A stretch of 12,355 nt of DNA, taken from contig CBDUSI010000128.1 in the NCBI GenBank assembly GCA_965370045.1, forward strand, positions 1 through 12,355, in the 5' to 3' direction. The DNA comes from CAZONU01 sp965370045. Lineage in GTDB: Bacteria; Planctomycetota; SZUA-567; JAKLDR01. The position numbers and the translations under genes were made by a program. The notes beneath the pieces were generated by a model that was not told the DNA's origin, did no database searches, and saw nothing but the letters and a program-made list of their open reading frames with translations. The first letter of the stretch is position 1. Each line of letters starts with the position of its first letter. Positions 1-7,910 of this stretch are shown in pieces.

Positions 1-10
1 GGCTGGTTAC

Positions 11-30
11 AAAACTCCGGCTACGGAGTT
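11..30 (-). terminator. Hairpin terminator after the Wzz/BY-kinase gene
   Basis: Read on the minus strand, bases 30 to 13 form a perfect 7-bp stem (AACTCCG / CGGAGTT) with a 4-base loop. The stem runs into TTTT (bases 14-11). It begins 19 bases after the stop codon of the kinase gene, which is where an intrinsic terminator is expected. The stem is short and part of the T-run lies inside it, so strength is uncertain. It suggests the kinase gene ends its transcript here. Confidence 0.5.
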
Positions 31-48
31 ACTCAATGCTAAAATGCT

Positions 49-2121
49 CTAGCCGTACTTGTAGCCGTAGGTATAGCCGTAGCCATGTCCGTAATAGGGC
101 ATGTAGCCCATGGCCCGGTGACCGGCCCGGTTGAGCACCGCCCCGACCATTTTGCTGCGCACGTGAAGCAGGCGGGACATGGCCACGTGAGCAGCGGAGG
201 CCCTGGTGCTGTGGGCGTCGACGATCATGAGCACCGCGCGGGCCCGCTGGGCGAAGATGGTGGTGTCGGCCACCGGCAGGACGGCGGGGGTGTCCAGAAT
301 CACCACGTCGTAGTTCTCCTCGGCCCAGGAGAGCAGCTGGTCCATGCGCGGGCTGGAGAGCAGCTTGGTGGCGTTGCCGGCTCGCTCCTCGGCGGCGACG
401 AGGGAAAGCCCGGGTATCTCCGTGGGGGTCACCGCCCCCTCCGGCGATTCCAGGCGCCCCTCAAGCCAGGCGACCAGGCCGGGAGCTCCCTTGGAGGAGG
501 CCAGGCTGGGATAACCCTTGGAGCGCCTCATGTCCGCGTCCACCAGGAGCACGTTGAGCCCCTCGAAGGTGTAGGAGATGGCCAGGTTTGCGGAGAGCAG
601 GCTCTTGCCCTCGTTGGGAAGCGGGCTGGTGACCAGTACCATCTTCTGGGGGTCGTGGGGCCCCGAGTAGCGCAGGTTGTTGCGCAGGATGCTGAACATC
701 TCGGCCAGCTCCGAGTGGGGGGAGGAAGGCGAGATGTACTTCTCCCTGTCGGGCGGGATGCTGGGAATGACCGCCAGGGTGGGCAGTCCCAGATCGGCGA
801 ATACCTCTCCGGGCGACGCGCAGGTGGTCCTGAAGTACTCAGCGCCCATGGCCATGATAACGCCGATGACGATGCCCAGCAGCAGTCCGAAGGGCACCGC
901 CCGGGCCAGCTTGCCGGCAGGCGTCGGCGGAGCGATCATCTCTGCCTTCCCCGCGGCCAGTGGCTCCAACGACCGGGCCTCCTCCAGCCGCGATATCTTG
1001 TCGCCGTAGGTGATCACCTCCTGGTTGAGGATGGTCCCGCGGATGCGGAACTTCACCAGGTTGCGTTCGGCGGCGCCGGCCCGCTTTCCGGCCCTCTCAA
1101 GGTGCTGCTTCAGGACTTCCAGCCGCGCGCTGCTTTCCAGGAACGCGAGATACTCGGTATCCTCGACCGCACCGACGGGAGGGGGCAGCCCCTTGAGCGC
1201 CTTGTCGAGATGATCCAGCTTGCCCTTAATGGCCCGCATCCGGGGGTGGCTCATCTTGTATCGCGGTTCCATTTCCGCCCGCTGCATCTGCAGTTCCACA
1301 ATCTGCACGACGAGCCTGCGCCGCTTCAGCTGGTTCCTCTCAGCGTTCGCTTCGCGCCCCTTGGGCGCCGCCGGAGCGGCAGTCTTGCCCAGCGCGGCGC
1401 GCTTCCTCGCCAGGGTCTCCTGCCGGAGCCTCGCCGCGTCGTACTCGTTCTGAATCAGCGCCAGCCACCGAATGTCCCGCTGTATCTTCTGGAGTTCGCC
1501 GGCCTGGGCGGTCAGCGCGTTTTCCCGCTGGATTCTCTGCTGGGTCAGCCTCTTGATCTCGCTCTCCAGCTCGCCGGCGAACCACTGTTTGAAGGCCTTC
1601 ACCGCCAGCTCGGAGCAGGCCCTTACGTCGGCCTCTTCGGGGCCCCTGGCGATGATCTCGACGGCCTGCATGCCCTTGTGATTCACCTCCAGCGAGACCT
1701 CCTGGTACTTCCCGGCCTCGGGATGCTGCTTCACGCTGTCCTCTATCCTGGCCGGAAGCAGGTCCTCCGAGAGCAGACCGTAGAGCTTGTCGCTGAGCCT
1801 CGCGAAGCCATCGCGCTGCACCACCGCCTGCTGCTTGTGGCTCCAGGGGGTGTCCCCGAGCGAGGCGATGACTCCGGCGGCGACGCTGCTCACCAGGGCT
1901 ATCAGGACCACCTTGGCGGCGTGGTGGCGGATTATGTGCAGCAGACGGTGGACGTCGAGGTGCTGGCCGCGGGAGATGCCGCCGATCCCACCGATGTGCT
2001 GCGCGGGCCCCTGCAGGGGCGCCATGGCCGCCGTGTCCGGCCCCCCGGCCCCGACGGGCTCGCCGCCCTGCCCCGGCGCGCCAGGGGGGAAATTATGATC
2101 ATCTGCGAGGCCGGTGGCCAA
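49..2121 (-). CDS. Polysaccharide co-polymerase (Wzz-type) fused to BY-family tyrosine kinase
   Basis: Inner-membrane protein of the PCP-2a type that controls chain length and export of exopolysaccharide; the cytoplasmic kinase autophosphorylates on C-terminal tyrosines. Visible order (690 aa from the TTG start): Gly/Pro-rich N-terminus, TM1 about 70-89, periplasmic Wzz-like region with a long charged, coiled-coil-like stretch (about 180-385), TM2 about 408-428, then the kinase. The kinase has a RNNLRY-type motif (480-485), Walker A PNEGKS with K506, Walker A' LLVDAD (D528, D530) and Walker B VVILD (D610). The last 18 residues hold 8 tyrosines. Length is near the 700-750 aa usual for the fusion. 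Start: TTG at 2121 has a GGGAG 7 bases upstream; ATG at 2025 (residue 33) has no clear Shine-Dalgarno but would drop an unconserved-looking Gly-rich segment. No other polysaccharide gene is in the window, so the polymer is unknown. Kinase identity is sure; the start is not. Confidence 0.93.
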   Translation of the reverse strand: MATGLADDHNFPPGAPGQGGEPVGAGGPDTAAMAPLQGPAQHIGGIGGISRGQHLDVHRLLHIIRHHAAKVVLIALVSSVAAGVIASLGDTPWSHKQQAVVQRDGFARLSDKLYGLLSEDLLPARIEDSVKQHPEAGKYQEVSLEVNHKGMQAVEIIARGPEEADVRACSELAVKAFKQWFAGELESEIKRLTQQRIQRENALTAQAGELQKIQRDIRWLALIQNEYDAARLRQETLARKRAALGKTAAPAAPKGREANAERNQLKRRRLVVQIVELQMQRAEMEPRYKMSHPRMRAIKGKLDHLDKALKGLPPPVGAVEDTEYLAFLESSARLEVLKQHLERAGKRAGAAERNLVKFRIRGTILNQEVITYGDKISRLEEARSLEPLAAGKAEMIAPPTPAGKLARAVPFGLLLGIVIGVIMAMGAEYFRTTCASPGEVFADLGLPTLAVIPSIPPDREKYISPSSPHSELAEMFSILRNNLRYSGPHDPQKMVLVTSPLPNEGKSLLSANLAISYTFEGLNVLLVDADMRRSKGYPSLASSKGAPGLVAWLEGRLESPEGAVTPTEIPGLSLVAAEERAGNATKLLSSPRMDQLLSWAEENYDVVILDTPAVLPVADTTIFAQRARAVLMIVDAHSTRASAAHVAMSRLLHVRSKMVGAVLNRAGHRAMGYMPYYGHGYGYTYGYKYG

Positions 2122-2149
2122 TGCCCGCTCCCAAACCTATCGGGGCCCC

Positions 2150-2172
2150 CGCGCCGGTTTCAACCCGGCGCG
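2150..2172 (-). promoter_or_regulatory. Leader hairpin upstream of the kinase gene
   Basis: An 8-bp perfect stem CGCGCCGG / CCGGCGCG (2150-2157 and 2165-2172) with a 7-base loop lies about 30 bases before the TTG start, inside the predicted leader RNA. It is directly followed (minus strand) by the palindrome GGGGCCCC. No U-run follows, so it is not an ordinary intrinsic terminator. It could be an attenuator, a protein-binding site or an RNA-stability element; the role is unknown. Confidence 0.4.
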
Positions 2173-2245
2173 ATAGCGCAACCCCTTGCTACGCAACACC
2201 TTCGGTAATTCTATCGCTGTCGCACACCTCCCGACACACTTTCTC

Positions 2246-2274
2246 ATCATATCATTATCGGCCCCCGTTGCCAC
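2246..2274 (-). promoter_or_regulatory. Candidate sigma-70-like promoter for the Wzz/BY-kinase gene
   Basis: On the minus strand GTGGCA (2274-2269) and TATGAT (2251-2246) are separated by 17 bases. They match the -35 consensus 4/6 and the -10 consensus 5/6. Transcription would start near 2239, giving a leader of about 118 bases to the TTG start. Read by eye only; the AT-rich setting supports it. Confidence 0.4.
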
Positions 2275-2478
2275 AGAGTTTACGGTACATCCCGCAGATT
2301 CATCTTTAGTGTACGTTTCATGGACAATGCCCGATGCAAGCCACTCGCCTGCCGGCAGTCCGGCCCGGCCCCGTTCCCAATCCGGCCCGCGGCGGCCATT
2401 TCCGCTGGCGGGCGGTCCGGCAAGTCAGTAGAATCCCCCGCGTTCCTTGTCCCCAGAAGTCCGGAGGGAGGAAGCCCG

Positions 2479-3576
2479 GTGGTACGCGCGATAGTGCTGG
2501 AGAAGTTCAACCAGCCGCTGGTCGAGAGAGACTTCCCGGAGACTGACCTGGCCCCCGGCGAGCTGCGAGTGAAGCTGGCGGCCAGCGGCATCTGCGGCTC
2601 CGACCTGCACATGGCCGCGGGGCACGACCCGCGCACCCCCCTGCCCATCATCCTGGGCCACGAGGCCGTCGGCCACGTCGACCAGGTCGGCGGCGAGAAG
2701 CTGGACCTTCTCGGCCGGACCGTCAGGCCCGGCCAGCTCCTGGCCTGGGACCGCGGAGTCACGTGCGGGAAGTGCGTCTTCTGCGCGGTGAAACGCCAGC
2801 CCTATCTGTGCGCACGCCGCCAGGTCTACGGCATCAACGTTTCCTGCAAGGCGCCGCCCCATCTGCTGGGCGGCTACGCGGAGAAGATGCACCTCTCCGC
2901 CGGCACCAACGTGCTGATAATCGAAGAGGGGATCGATCCCGTGGCCCTGGTGGCCGCCGGCTGCTCGGGAGCCACCGCCGCGCACGCCGCCGAGGACGCC
3001 GCGATCCAGCCCGGCGGGGTGGCCGTGGTGCAGGGCGCCGGTCCCCTGGGGCTCTTCGCCGCCGCGCTGCTCCGCGAGCGCGGCGCGGCCGAGGTGATCG
3101 TCACCGATCTCAAGCCCGGGCGGCTGGCCCGCGCGCCGCGCTTCGGGGCCACCCGCGTCCTGGACCTCAATGCCACCGACGAGAAGTCCCGGCTGGAGGC
3201 GGTCATGGAGGCCTCCGGCGGCCTGGGAGCCGACGCAGTCATCGACTGCACCGGCCACCCCGGCGCCATAGGGGAGGGCATGAGTTACTGCCGGCGCGGC
3301 GGGCGCTACCTGCCGGTGGGCGTGGCCGTCCCGGTGGGCGAGACCCCCGTCAAGTTCTACGAGGACGTCTCCGTGCGCAACCTCACCGTGCAGGGCGTGT
3401 GGGTCAGCGACACCAGCCACTTCCACCAGGCAGTCAAGCTGGTAACCGGCGGGCGCTACCCCTTCGACGAGCTGGTCAGCCACCGCTTTCCCCTGTCGCA
3501 GGCCAACGCGGCGAGCAAGGCCGCGGCTTCGCCCGAGGCGGTCAAGGTTGTGCTGGTCCCCGAGGAGGAAGCATGA
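2479..3576 (+). CDS. Zinc-dependent medium-chain alcohol dehydrogenase family protein
   Basis: Soluble NAD(P)-dependent oxidoreductase of the MDR superfamily, 365 aa, the usual length. It has the N-terminal GroES-like domain with catalytic zinc ligands C39 (in ICGSDLH), H61 (GHE, 60-62) and probably C162. The structural zinc lobe has four cysteines (C96, C99, C102, C111), with the last gap one residue longer than in classical ADH. The Rossmann motif GAGPLG is at 186-191, with D210 at the end of beta-2 favouring NAD over NADP. The GTG start at 2479 is chosen because GGAGGGAGG (2463-2471) sits 7 bases before it and the protein begins with the typical RAIVLEKF strand; the frame stays open upstream to 2320 but that part looks non-coding. 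It resembles the subgroup that includes threonine/sorbitol dehydrogenase-like and phosphonate-associated (HpnZ-like) enzymes, but no phosphonate genes are present, so the substrate is unknown. First gene of a three-gene operon; its TGA overlaps the next ATG. Confidence 0.93.
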   Translation: MVRAIVLEKFNQPLVERDFPETDLAPGELRVKLAASGICGSDLHMAAGHDPRTPLPIILGHEAVGHVDQVGGEKLDLLGRTVRPGQLLAWDRGVTCGKCVFCAVKRQPYLCARRQVYGINVSCKAPPHLLGGYAEKMHLSAGTNVLIIEEGIDPVALVAAGCSGATAAHAAEDAAIQPGGVAVVQGAGPLGLFAAALLRERGAAEVIVTDLKPGRLARAPRFGATRVLDLNATDEKSRLEAVMEASGGLGADAVIDCTGHPGAIGEGMSYCRRGGRYLPVGVAVPVGETPVKFYEDVSVRNLTVQGVWVSDTSHFHQAVKLVTGGRYPFDELVSHRFPLSQANAASKAAASPEAVKVVLVPEEEA

Positions 3577-6092
3577 GGCGCGCGCTCGTCCCCCTCGCGG
3601 CGCTGGCCGCTCTGCTCGCCGCCGGCTGCAAGCCGATAGTATTCAACTTCGGGCGCCGCCCGCGCGGTCCGCTGTCGCGCAGGGAGGCGGCCTTCATCCG
3701 CGCCGAGCGCGAGTACAAGCGGATCATCGCGCGCAACCCCGAAGACCCGGCCGCGCCGGCGACGCTGGCCGCCGCCTATCACCAGCGGGGCAGCTTCGCC
3801 GACTCCGAGAAGTACTTCAAGCTGGCGTTGAAAGCTTCCCCGCGTTTCTATGCCGCGCGAGCCGGGCTGGCCCGCCTGTACCTCGACTGGGAGAAACCCA
3901 AGCCGGCCCTGGTCGAGGCCAAGCTGGCCGCGGAGGACAACCCCGGCGACGCCGCGGCCTTCGCGCTGCTGGCCCGCGCGCACGAGGCCAACGGCCAGGG
4001 CGCCGAGGCGCTCGCGGCGCTCAAGAAGGGCCTGGATCTCGACCCCGAGAACGTCGACCTTCTCCTCAGGCTGGCCCGCCTGCACTTCAGGGAGAAACGC
4101 CTCGCCGAAGCCCTGGCGCTCTGCCGCCGGGCGCTGAAGTGCGAACCGGAGAACCCCCACGTCCTCGCCGACCTGGCGCTGATGCTGACCGCCGATGACC
4201 CCCGGGAGGCCGTCAAGTACGCCCTGGCCGCAGTCAAGCTGCCCGGCGCCGGCGCCGCCCACTGGGAGGTGCTGGGCCGCGCGCAGGGAGCCGTCAAGGC
4301 CGGCCCCGACGGAGAGGCCGCCTACCGCCAGGCCATCAAGCTAGAACCCGATCAGGTCTCGGCCCGCCGGCGCCTGGCCGAACTCCTGGAGAAGACCGGC
4401 CGGCCGGCCGAAGCCCTGGCCGAATACCGCCAGGCGGTCCGGTGCGCGCCGCGCCAGCGCGAAATGCTCGAGCGCGCCGCGGGGCTGGCCCGCCGCCTGG
4501 ACCGGCGCGGCGACGAGTTGGCCCTCCGGCTGCAGCTCGCCCAGGCCTTCCCCAAAGACGTCACCGCCGGGCGCGAGGCGGCCCGGGCGCTGGAACGGGC
4601 CGGGGCTCCCGCGCGCGCCATCGGCCGCTGGGAACAAGTGCTGGCGCTCAGCAAGGGCGACCTGGAGGCCCACCGCGCGCTGGCCCGCCTGTGGCGAAGG
4701 CTGGGCAAGGCCGGCACCGCAACCGTGCACTACATGGCCGTGCTCCAGGCCGACGCGAAGGACGCCGATGCCCTGGAGGGGCTGGCCGCCCTGGCCGTCG
4801 AGGAGCGCCGCTTCAAGGAGGCTCGCAAGCACTACGAGAACCTCGTCAAGGCCCATCCCGGACGGGCCCGCGGCCGGGCCATGCTCGGGCTGGTGCTCGC
4901 CGAGCTGGGCGAGCCCGACGCCGCCGCCAGGGAGCTGCGCGCCGCGCTCAACGTCGACGAGAAACTGCCCATCGCCCACCGCGAGCTGGCCGACGTGCTC
5001 CGCAAGATCCGCGAGCCCAAGGCGGCCCTCAAGCACGCCGAGCGGGCGACGCAGCTCGCCCCTCGCGACCCCAAGGCCTGGGTGGTCCTGGCCCGCGTGC
5101 ACAAGGCCGCCGGCCGCAAGAAGCAGACCGCCGCGGCCTACGCCCGCGCGTTCGACGAGGCCGCCCGCCTGGCTCCCGGCTCGGCGGAGGTCACCGACAT
5201 CATCTGGGCGGCCGCCGAGGCCGCCGAGCAGGCCAAGGAGCCCGCGAAGGCCGCCGGGTTCTACCTCCGGCTCACGGCGGATGCGAGAACCCGTGCCGCC
5301 GGCGCGCGCCAGCTGGCGCGGCTGGCCGGCGAAGCCAAGAAGCCCGGCGACGAGCTCTACTGGCTGCGCGCCGCGCTGCTGGCCGGCTCGCGCAAGGCCC
5401 CCTGGCGCGCACGGGTGCGGGCCCGCGCGGCCCAGCTGTACCGAGAGGCCCAAGCGGTGACCGGGGCGCTGGCGCTCTACTGGAAGGACCTGGCGCGCGA
5501 CCCTCACGACTTCGCGGCGCTGGCCGGGCTGGGCGCCCTGGAGGCCCGCCGCGGCCAGTACCTCAACGCGGCGCGCAGCTTCGAGCGCCTGCAGGCCGCC
5601 CGGCCGCGCTCGCGCCAGGCGGCCGCCGCGCTGGTGAGCATCTACGGGCGGCTGGGCCGGCGCCGCAAGGCGCTGGGCGCCGCCCTGCGCCTGGTGGCCA
5701 TAGACCCGGAGAACTCCGAGGCCCGCTTCGCCTGCGCGCGGGTCTACCGCCAGCTGGGCAAGCGCCAGCGCGAGGAGTTGGCCCTGCGCGCCGCGGTCAA
5801 GCTCGACGCCAAGAACGCCGCCGCGCACAACGCCCTGGGGGTGCTCCTGGCGGCCACCGACCGCCTGGCCGAGGCCCGCGGCCACCTCAAGCGCGCCGCG
5901 GAGTGCGCCCCCAAGGCCGCCTGGCCGGTGCACAACCTGGCGGTGCTCGCCGGCGGGAAGGACATCAACGATCCGGAAATGGCCGCCCGCTACCGGGCCA
6001 AAGTCGCGGACATGGTCAAGCGCGGGGCAGAGCCCCCGCCCAAGGACGCCAAGGGCTCGTACTGGATATTCGTCCCACAGGAGGACTGGTAA
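3573..6092 (+). CDS. Large TPR-repeat lipoprotein
   Basis: Predicted lipid-anchored scaffold of 839 aa. The N-terminus MRRALVPLAALAALLAAGC is a lipoprotein signal peptide with the lipobox Cys at 19 (AAGC; Leu is at -4, so the box is slightly off consensus). After a short linker, from about residue 45 to about 805, almost the whole protein is tetratricopeptide repeats: about twenty helix-turn-helix units with a 34-residue period, recognisable by the recurring W/L-G/A-Y-F-A-P spacing and by LDPEN / LEPDQ-type endings. No catalytic domain is visible; such proteins bind partner proteins, often in the periplasm or at the outer membrane. Composition is very rich in Ala, Arg, Lys and Leu. The C-terminus ends in an aromatic tail (SYWIFVPQEDW). 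Start ATG at 3573 follows GAGGAGG (3562-3568) and overlaps the dehydrogenase stop (ATGA), implying translational coupling. The long open frame upstream of 3573 is a shadow of the dehydrogenase gene. Confidence 0.92.
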   Translation: MRRALVPLAALAALLAAGCKPIVFNFGRRPRGPLSRREAAFIRAEREYKRIIARNPEDPAAPATLAAAYHQRGSFADSEKYFKLALKASPRFYAARAGLARLYLDWEKPKPALVEAKLAAEDNPGDAAAFALLARAHEANGQGAEALAALKKGLDLDPENVDLLLRLARLHFREKRLAEALALCRRALKCEPENPHVLADLALMLTADDPREAVKYALAAVKLPGAGAAHWEVLGRAQGAVKAGPDGEAAYRQAIKLEPDQVSARRRLAELLEKTGRPAEALAEYRQAVRCAPRQREMLERAAGLARRLDRRGDELALRLQLAQAFPKDVTAGREAARALERAGAPARAIGRWEQVLALSKGDLEAHRALARLWRRLGKAGTATVHYMAVLQADAKDADALEGLAALAVEERRFKEARKHYENLVKAHPGRARGRAMLGLVLAELGEPDAAARELRAALNVDEKLPIAHRELADVLRKIREPKAALKHAERATQLAPRDPKAWVVLARVHKAAGRKKQTAAAYARAFDEAARLAPGSAEVTDIIWAAAEAAEQAKEPAKAAGFYLRLTADARTRAAGARQLARLAGEAKKPGDELYWLRAALLAGSRKAPWRARVRARAAQLYREAQAVTGALALYWKDLARDPHDFAALAGLGALEARRGQYLNAARSFERLQAARPRSRQAAAALVSIYGRLGRRRKALGAALRLVAIDPENSEARFACARVYRQLGKRQREELALRAAVKLDAKNAAAHNALGVLLAATDRLAEARGHLKRAAECAPKAAWPVHNLAVLAGGKDINDPEMAARYRAKVADMVKRGAEPPPKDAKGSYWIFVPQEDW

Positions 6093-6095
6093 GCG

Positions 6096-7910
6096 ATGAG
6101 AACCGAGCAGGTTGACGTTCTGATAGTCGGCGGCGGCGGCGCGGCCCTGCGCGCGGCCCTGGCCGCGGCCGAGAAGGCCCCGGAACTCAACGTGCGCCTG
6201 GCGACCAAGGGACAGCTGGGCAAGAGCGGGGTGACCGCCACGGCCTGCTCCGACCGCATGGCCTACCACGCGACCCTGAGCTACACCGAGCCGGGCGGCG
6301 CGGACAACTGGAAACCGCACGCCGACGACGTCTATCGCATCGGCGGCGAGGTCTCGGACTACGACCTGGCCGAGGTGCTGGCCAGGGAGAGCGGCGCCTC
6401 CTTCGCGTACCTGGATGAGCTGGGCGTGCCTTTCGCCAAGGAACCGGACGGCCGGGCCACGCAGTTCGTCACCGACGGCTCGGAGTACGCCCGGGCCTGC
6501 TACACCGGCCCGCGCACCGCCAACCACATCGAGGAGGCCCTGGTCCGCCGCTTCCGGGAGATGGACCTGCCCGTCGACGAGAACGTGGCGGTCTTCCGCA
6601 TCGCCGTCGACACGGCGGGGGACTGCGTCGGCGCGCTGGGCCTGGACGCCGAGGGGCAAGCGGTGGCCTACGCCGCCAAGGCGGTGGTGCTGGGCGCCGG
6701 CGGGCCCGGCGGCATCTTCGAGGTCAGCGTTTTTCCCGAGGGCATGACCGGCGACGGGCACGCCGCGGCGCTGCTGGCCGGGGCCGAGCTGGTCAACATG
6801 GAGTTCATCCAACTGGGCCTGTGCTCGACGAAGACCAAACTGGCCTGCTCGGGCAGCCTGATGCGCTGCATGCCCCGCCTGGTCGGCGAGGCCGGCGAGG
6901 AGTTCCTGGCCGGGCACTTCCCCGAGACCGCGGGCCGGGGAGAGGTCTACAGCACGCTGTGGCGCAAGGGCGCCAGCTGGCCGGTGAGCTTCGAGGAACC
7001 CAGCCACGTGGTGGACATCGCCGTCACCCGCCAGCGCAAGAAGGGCCGGGTCTTCATCGACCACTCCGCCAACCCCGAGGGCTTCAACGCCGTCGAGCTG
7101 GCCGGCTTCGTCAAGGACTTCTACAAGGCGAAGGGCGTCGACGTCGAGGCCCAGCCCTTCGCCTCCAGCCCCCTGGAACGCCACAAGAAGATCAACACCC
7201 CCTGCCTGGAGTGGTTCCGCGAGCGGGACATCGACATCTGCGAGGGCGGCAAGATCGAGATCGCCCCGGCCTGCCAGCACTTCCAGGGCGGCATCAGGAT
7301 CGACGTGGACGCCCAGACCAAGGTGCCGGGGCTCTTCGCATGCGGCGAGTGCGCCGGCGGACAGCACGGCGCCAACCGCCCCGGCGGCCACGCGCTGATG
7401 GACTCCCAGGTCTTCGGGCGCGTGGCCGGCGAGAGCGCCGCGGAGCGCGCCGCCCGGACCCCAGCCTCCGAAGTTCCCGCCGGCGCCATCGAGAAGTTCG
7501 AGGCCGAGATCAAGGACGTGGCCGGCGCCGGGGGCCTGGAACCCGCCGAGGCCTTCGCCCGCCTCGGGAAGATTATGACCGACGCGTGCGGCGTGGTGCG
7601 CACCGAGGCCGGCATCAACAAGGCGCTGGCCTCTCTGGCCGAGCTCTCCTCCGAGACGCTGGCCGGCGGGGAGAACGTCACCGCCGCGCTCGAGGCCAGG
7701 AACGCCCAACTCTCGGCCAAGGCGGTGCTGCGCGCGGCGCTGGAGCGCGACGAGAGCCGCGGGCCGCATCTCAGGTTCGAGAGCGAGGACGCCCGCGAGC
7801 CGGTGGCGCGCAACGTCGAGAAGTGGAACCGAAAGTACCTGGTGGTCAGCCTGGGCGACGGCGGCGAGCCGGCCGTCGAGGCCCGCGCGGTCAAGACCCC
7901 AAACAGATAG
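6096..7910 (+). CDS. FAD-dependent oxidoreductase of the SdhA/FrdA/NadB fold
   Basis: A 604-aa flavoprotein with the domain plan of succinate dehydrogenase/fumarate reductase flavoprotein and L-aspartate oxidase. Visible: the dinucleotide motif VGGGGAALRAA (11-21), the GDGHAAALLAGAELVNMEFIQ-like segment (219-239), the HFQGGI segment with H395, and the C-terminal FAD signature PGLFACGECAGGQHGANRPGG (411-431, R428). The helical C-terminal domain has the family's EARN...AKAVLRAALERDESRG pattern (533-556). Differences matter: the flavinylation motif S-H-T is S44-G45-V-T here, so FAD is probably not covalently bound; the substrate-binding FHPT motif reads LGLC (240-243); the catalytic Arg of PRDVV is Ser303 (PSHVV). 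Succinate, fumarate or aspartate is therefore an unlikely substrate. ATG at 6096 follows AGGAGG (6079-6084), 3 bases after the TPR gene stop, so it is co-transcribed with the dehydrogenase and the TPR lipoprotein. No iron-sulfur or membrane-anchor subunit follows. Confidence 0.9.
   Translation: MRTEQVDVLIVGGGGAALRAALAAAEKAPELNVRLATKGQLGKSGVTATACSDRMAYHATLSYTEPGGADNWKPHADDVYRIGGEVSDYDLAEVLARESGASFAYLDELGVPFAKEPDGRATQFVTDGSEYARACYTGPRTANHIEEALVRRFREMDLPVDENVAVFRIAVDTAGDCVGALGLDAEGQAVAYAAKAVVLGAGGPGGIFEVSVFPEGMTGDGHAAALLAGAELVNMEFIQLGLCSTKTKLACSGSLMRCMPRLVGEAGEEFLAGHFPETAGRGEVYSTLWRKGASWPVSFEEPSHVVDIAVTRQRKKGRVFIDHSANPEGFNAVELAGFVKDFYKAKGVDVEAQPFASSPLERHKKINTPCLEWFRERDIDICEGGKIEIAPACQHFQGGIRIDVDAQTKVPGLFACGECAGGQHGANRPGGHALMDSQVFGRVAGESAAERAARTPASEVPAGAIEKFEAEIKDVAGAGGLEPAEAFARLGKIMTDACGVVRTEAGINKALASLAELSSETLAGGENVTAALEARNAQLSAKAVLRAALERDESRGPHLRFESEDAREPVARNVEKWNRKYLVVSLGDGGEPAVEARAVKTPNR

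Larger units (their letters stand above)
2122..2478. other. 357-base divergent intergenic region
   Basis: This lies between the divergent kinase gene and the dehydrogenase operon. It contains the candidate minus-strand promoter (2246-2274), a strong hairpin (2150-2172) next to the palindrome GGGGCCCC (2142-2149), and a 7-base inverted repeat GCGATAG / CTATCGC (2170-2176 and 2211-2217). The stretch around 2185-2320 is clearly more AT-rich than the flanking genes, as expected for a control region. I found no convincing sigma-70 promoter reading rightward into the dehydrogenase operon. An open frame from 2320 into the dehydrogenase is most likely non-coding before 2479. Confidence 0.6.

Noticed and set aside
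85..2208. A 707-codon plus-strand frame opposite the kinase gene.
   Set aside because: The product has no recognisable motif and an unnatural Gly/His/Arg/Val-rich composition. The minus strand carries the complete kinase with Walker motifs.
2320..2478. An N-terminal extension of the dehydrogenase.
   Set aside because: The residues do not resemble an MDR N-terminus. The GTG at 2479 has a near-perfect Shine-Dalgarno and the right family start.
2763..3572. An N-terminal extension of the TPR protein inside the dehydrogenase gene.
   Set aside because: The extension is Arg/Gly-rich out-of-frame sequence. The ATG at 3573 has a Shine-Dalgarno, begins a lipoprotein signal peptide and overlaps the dehydrogenase stop.
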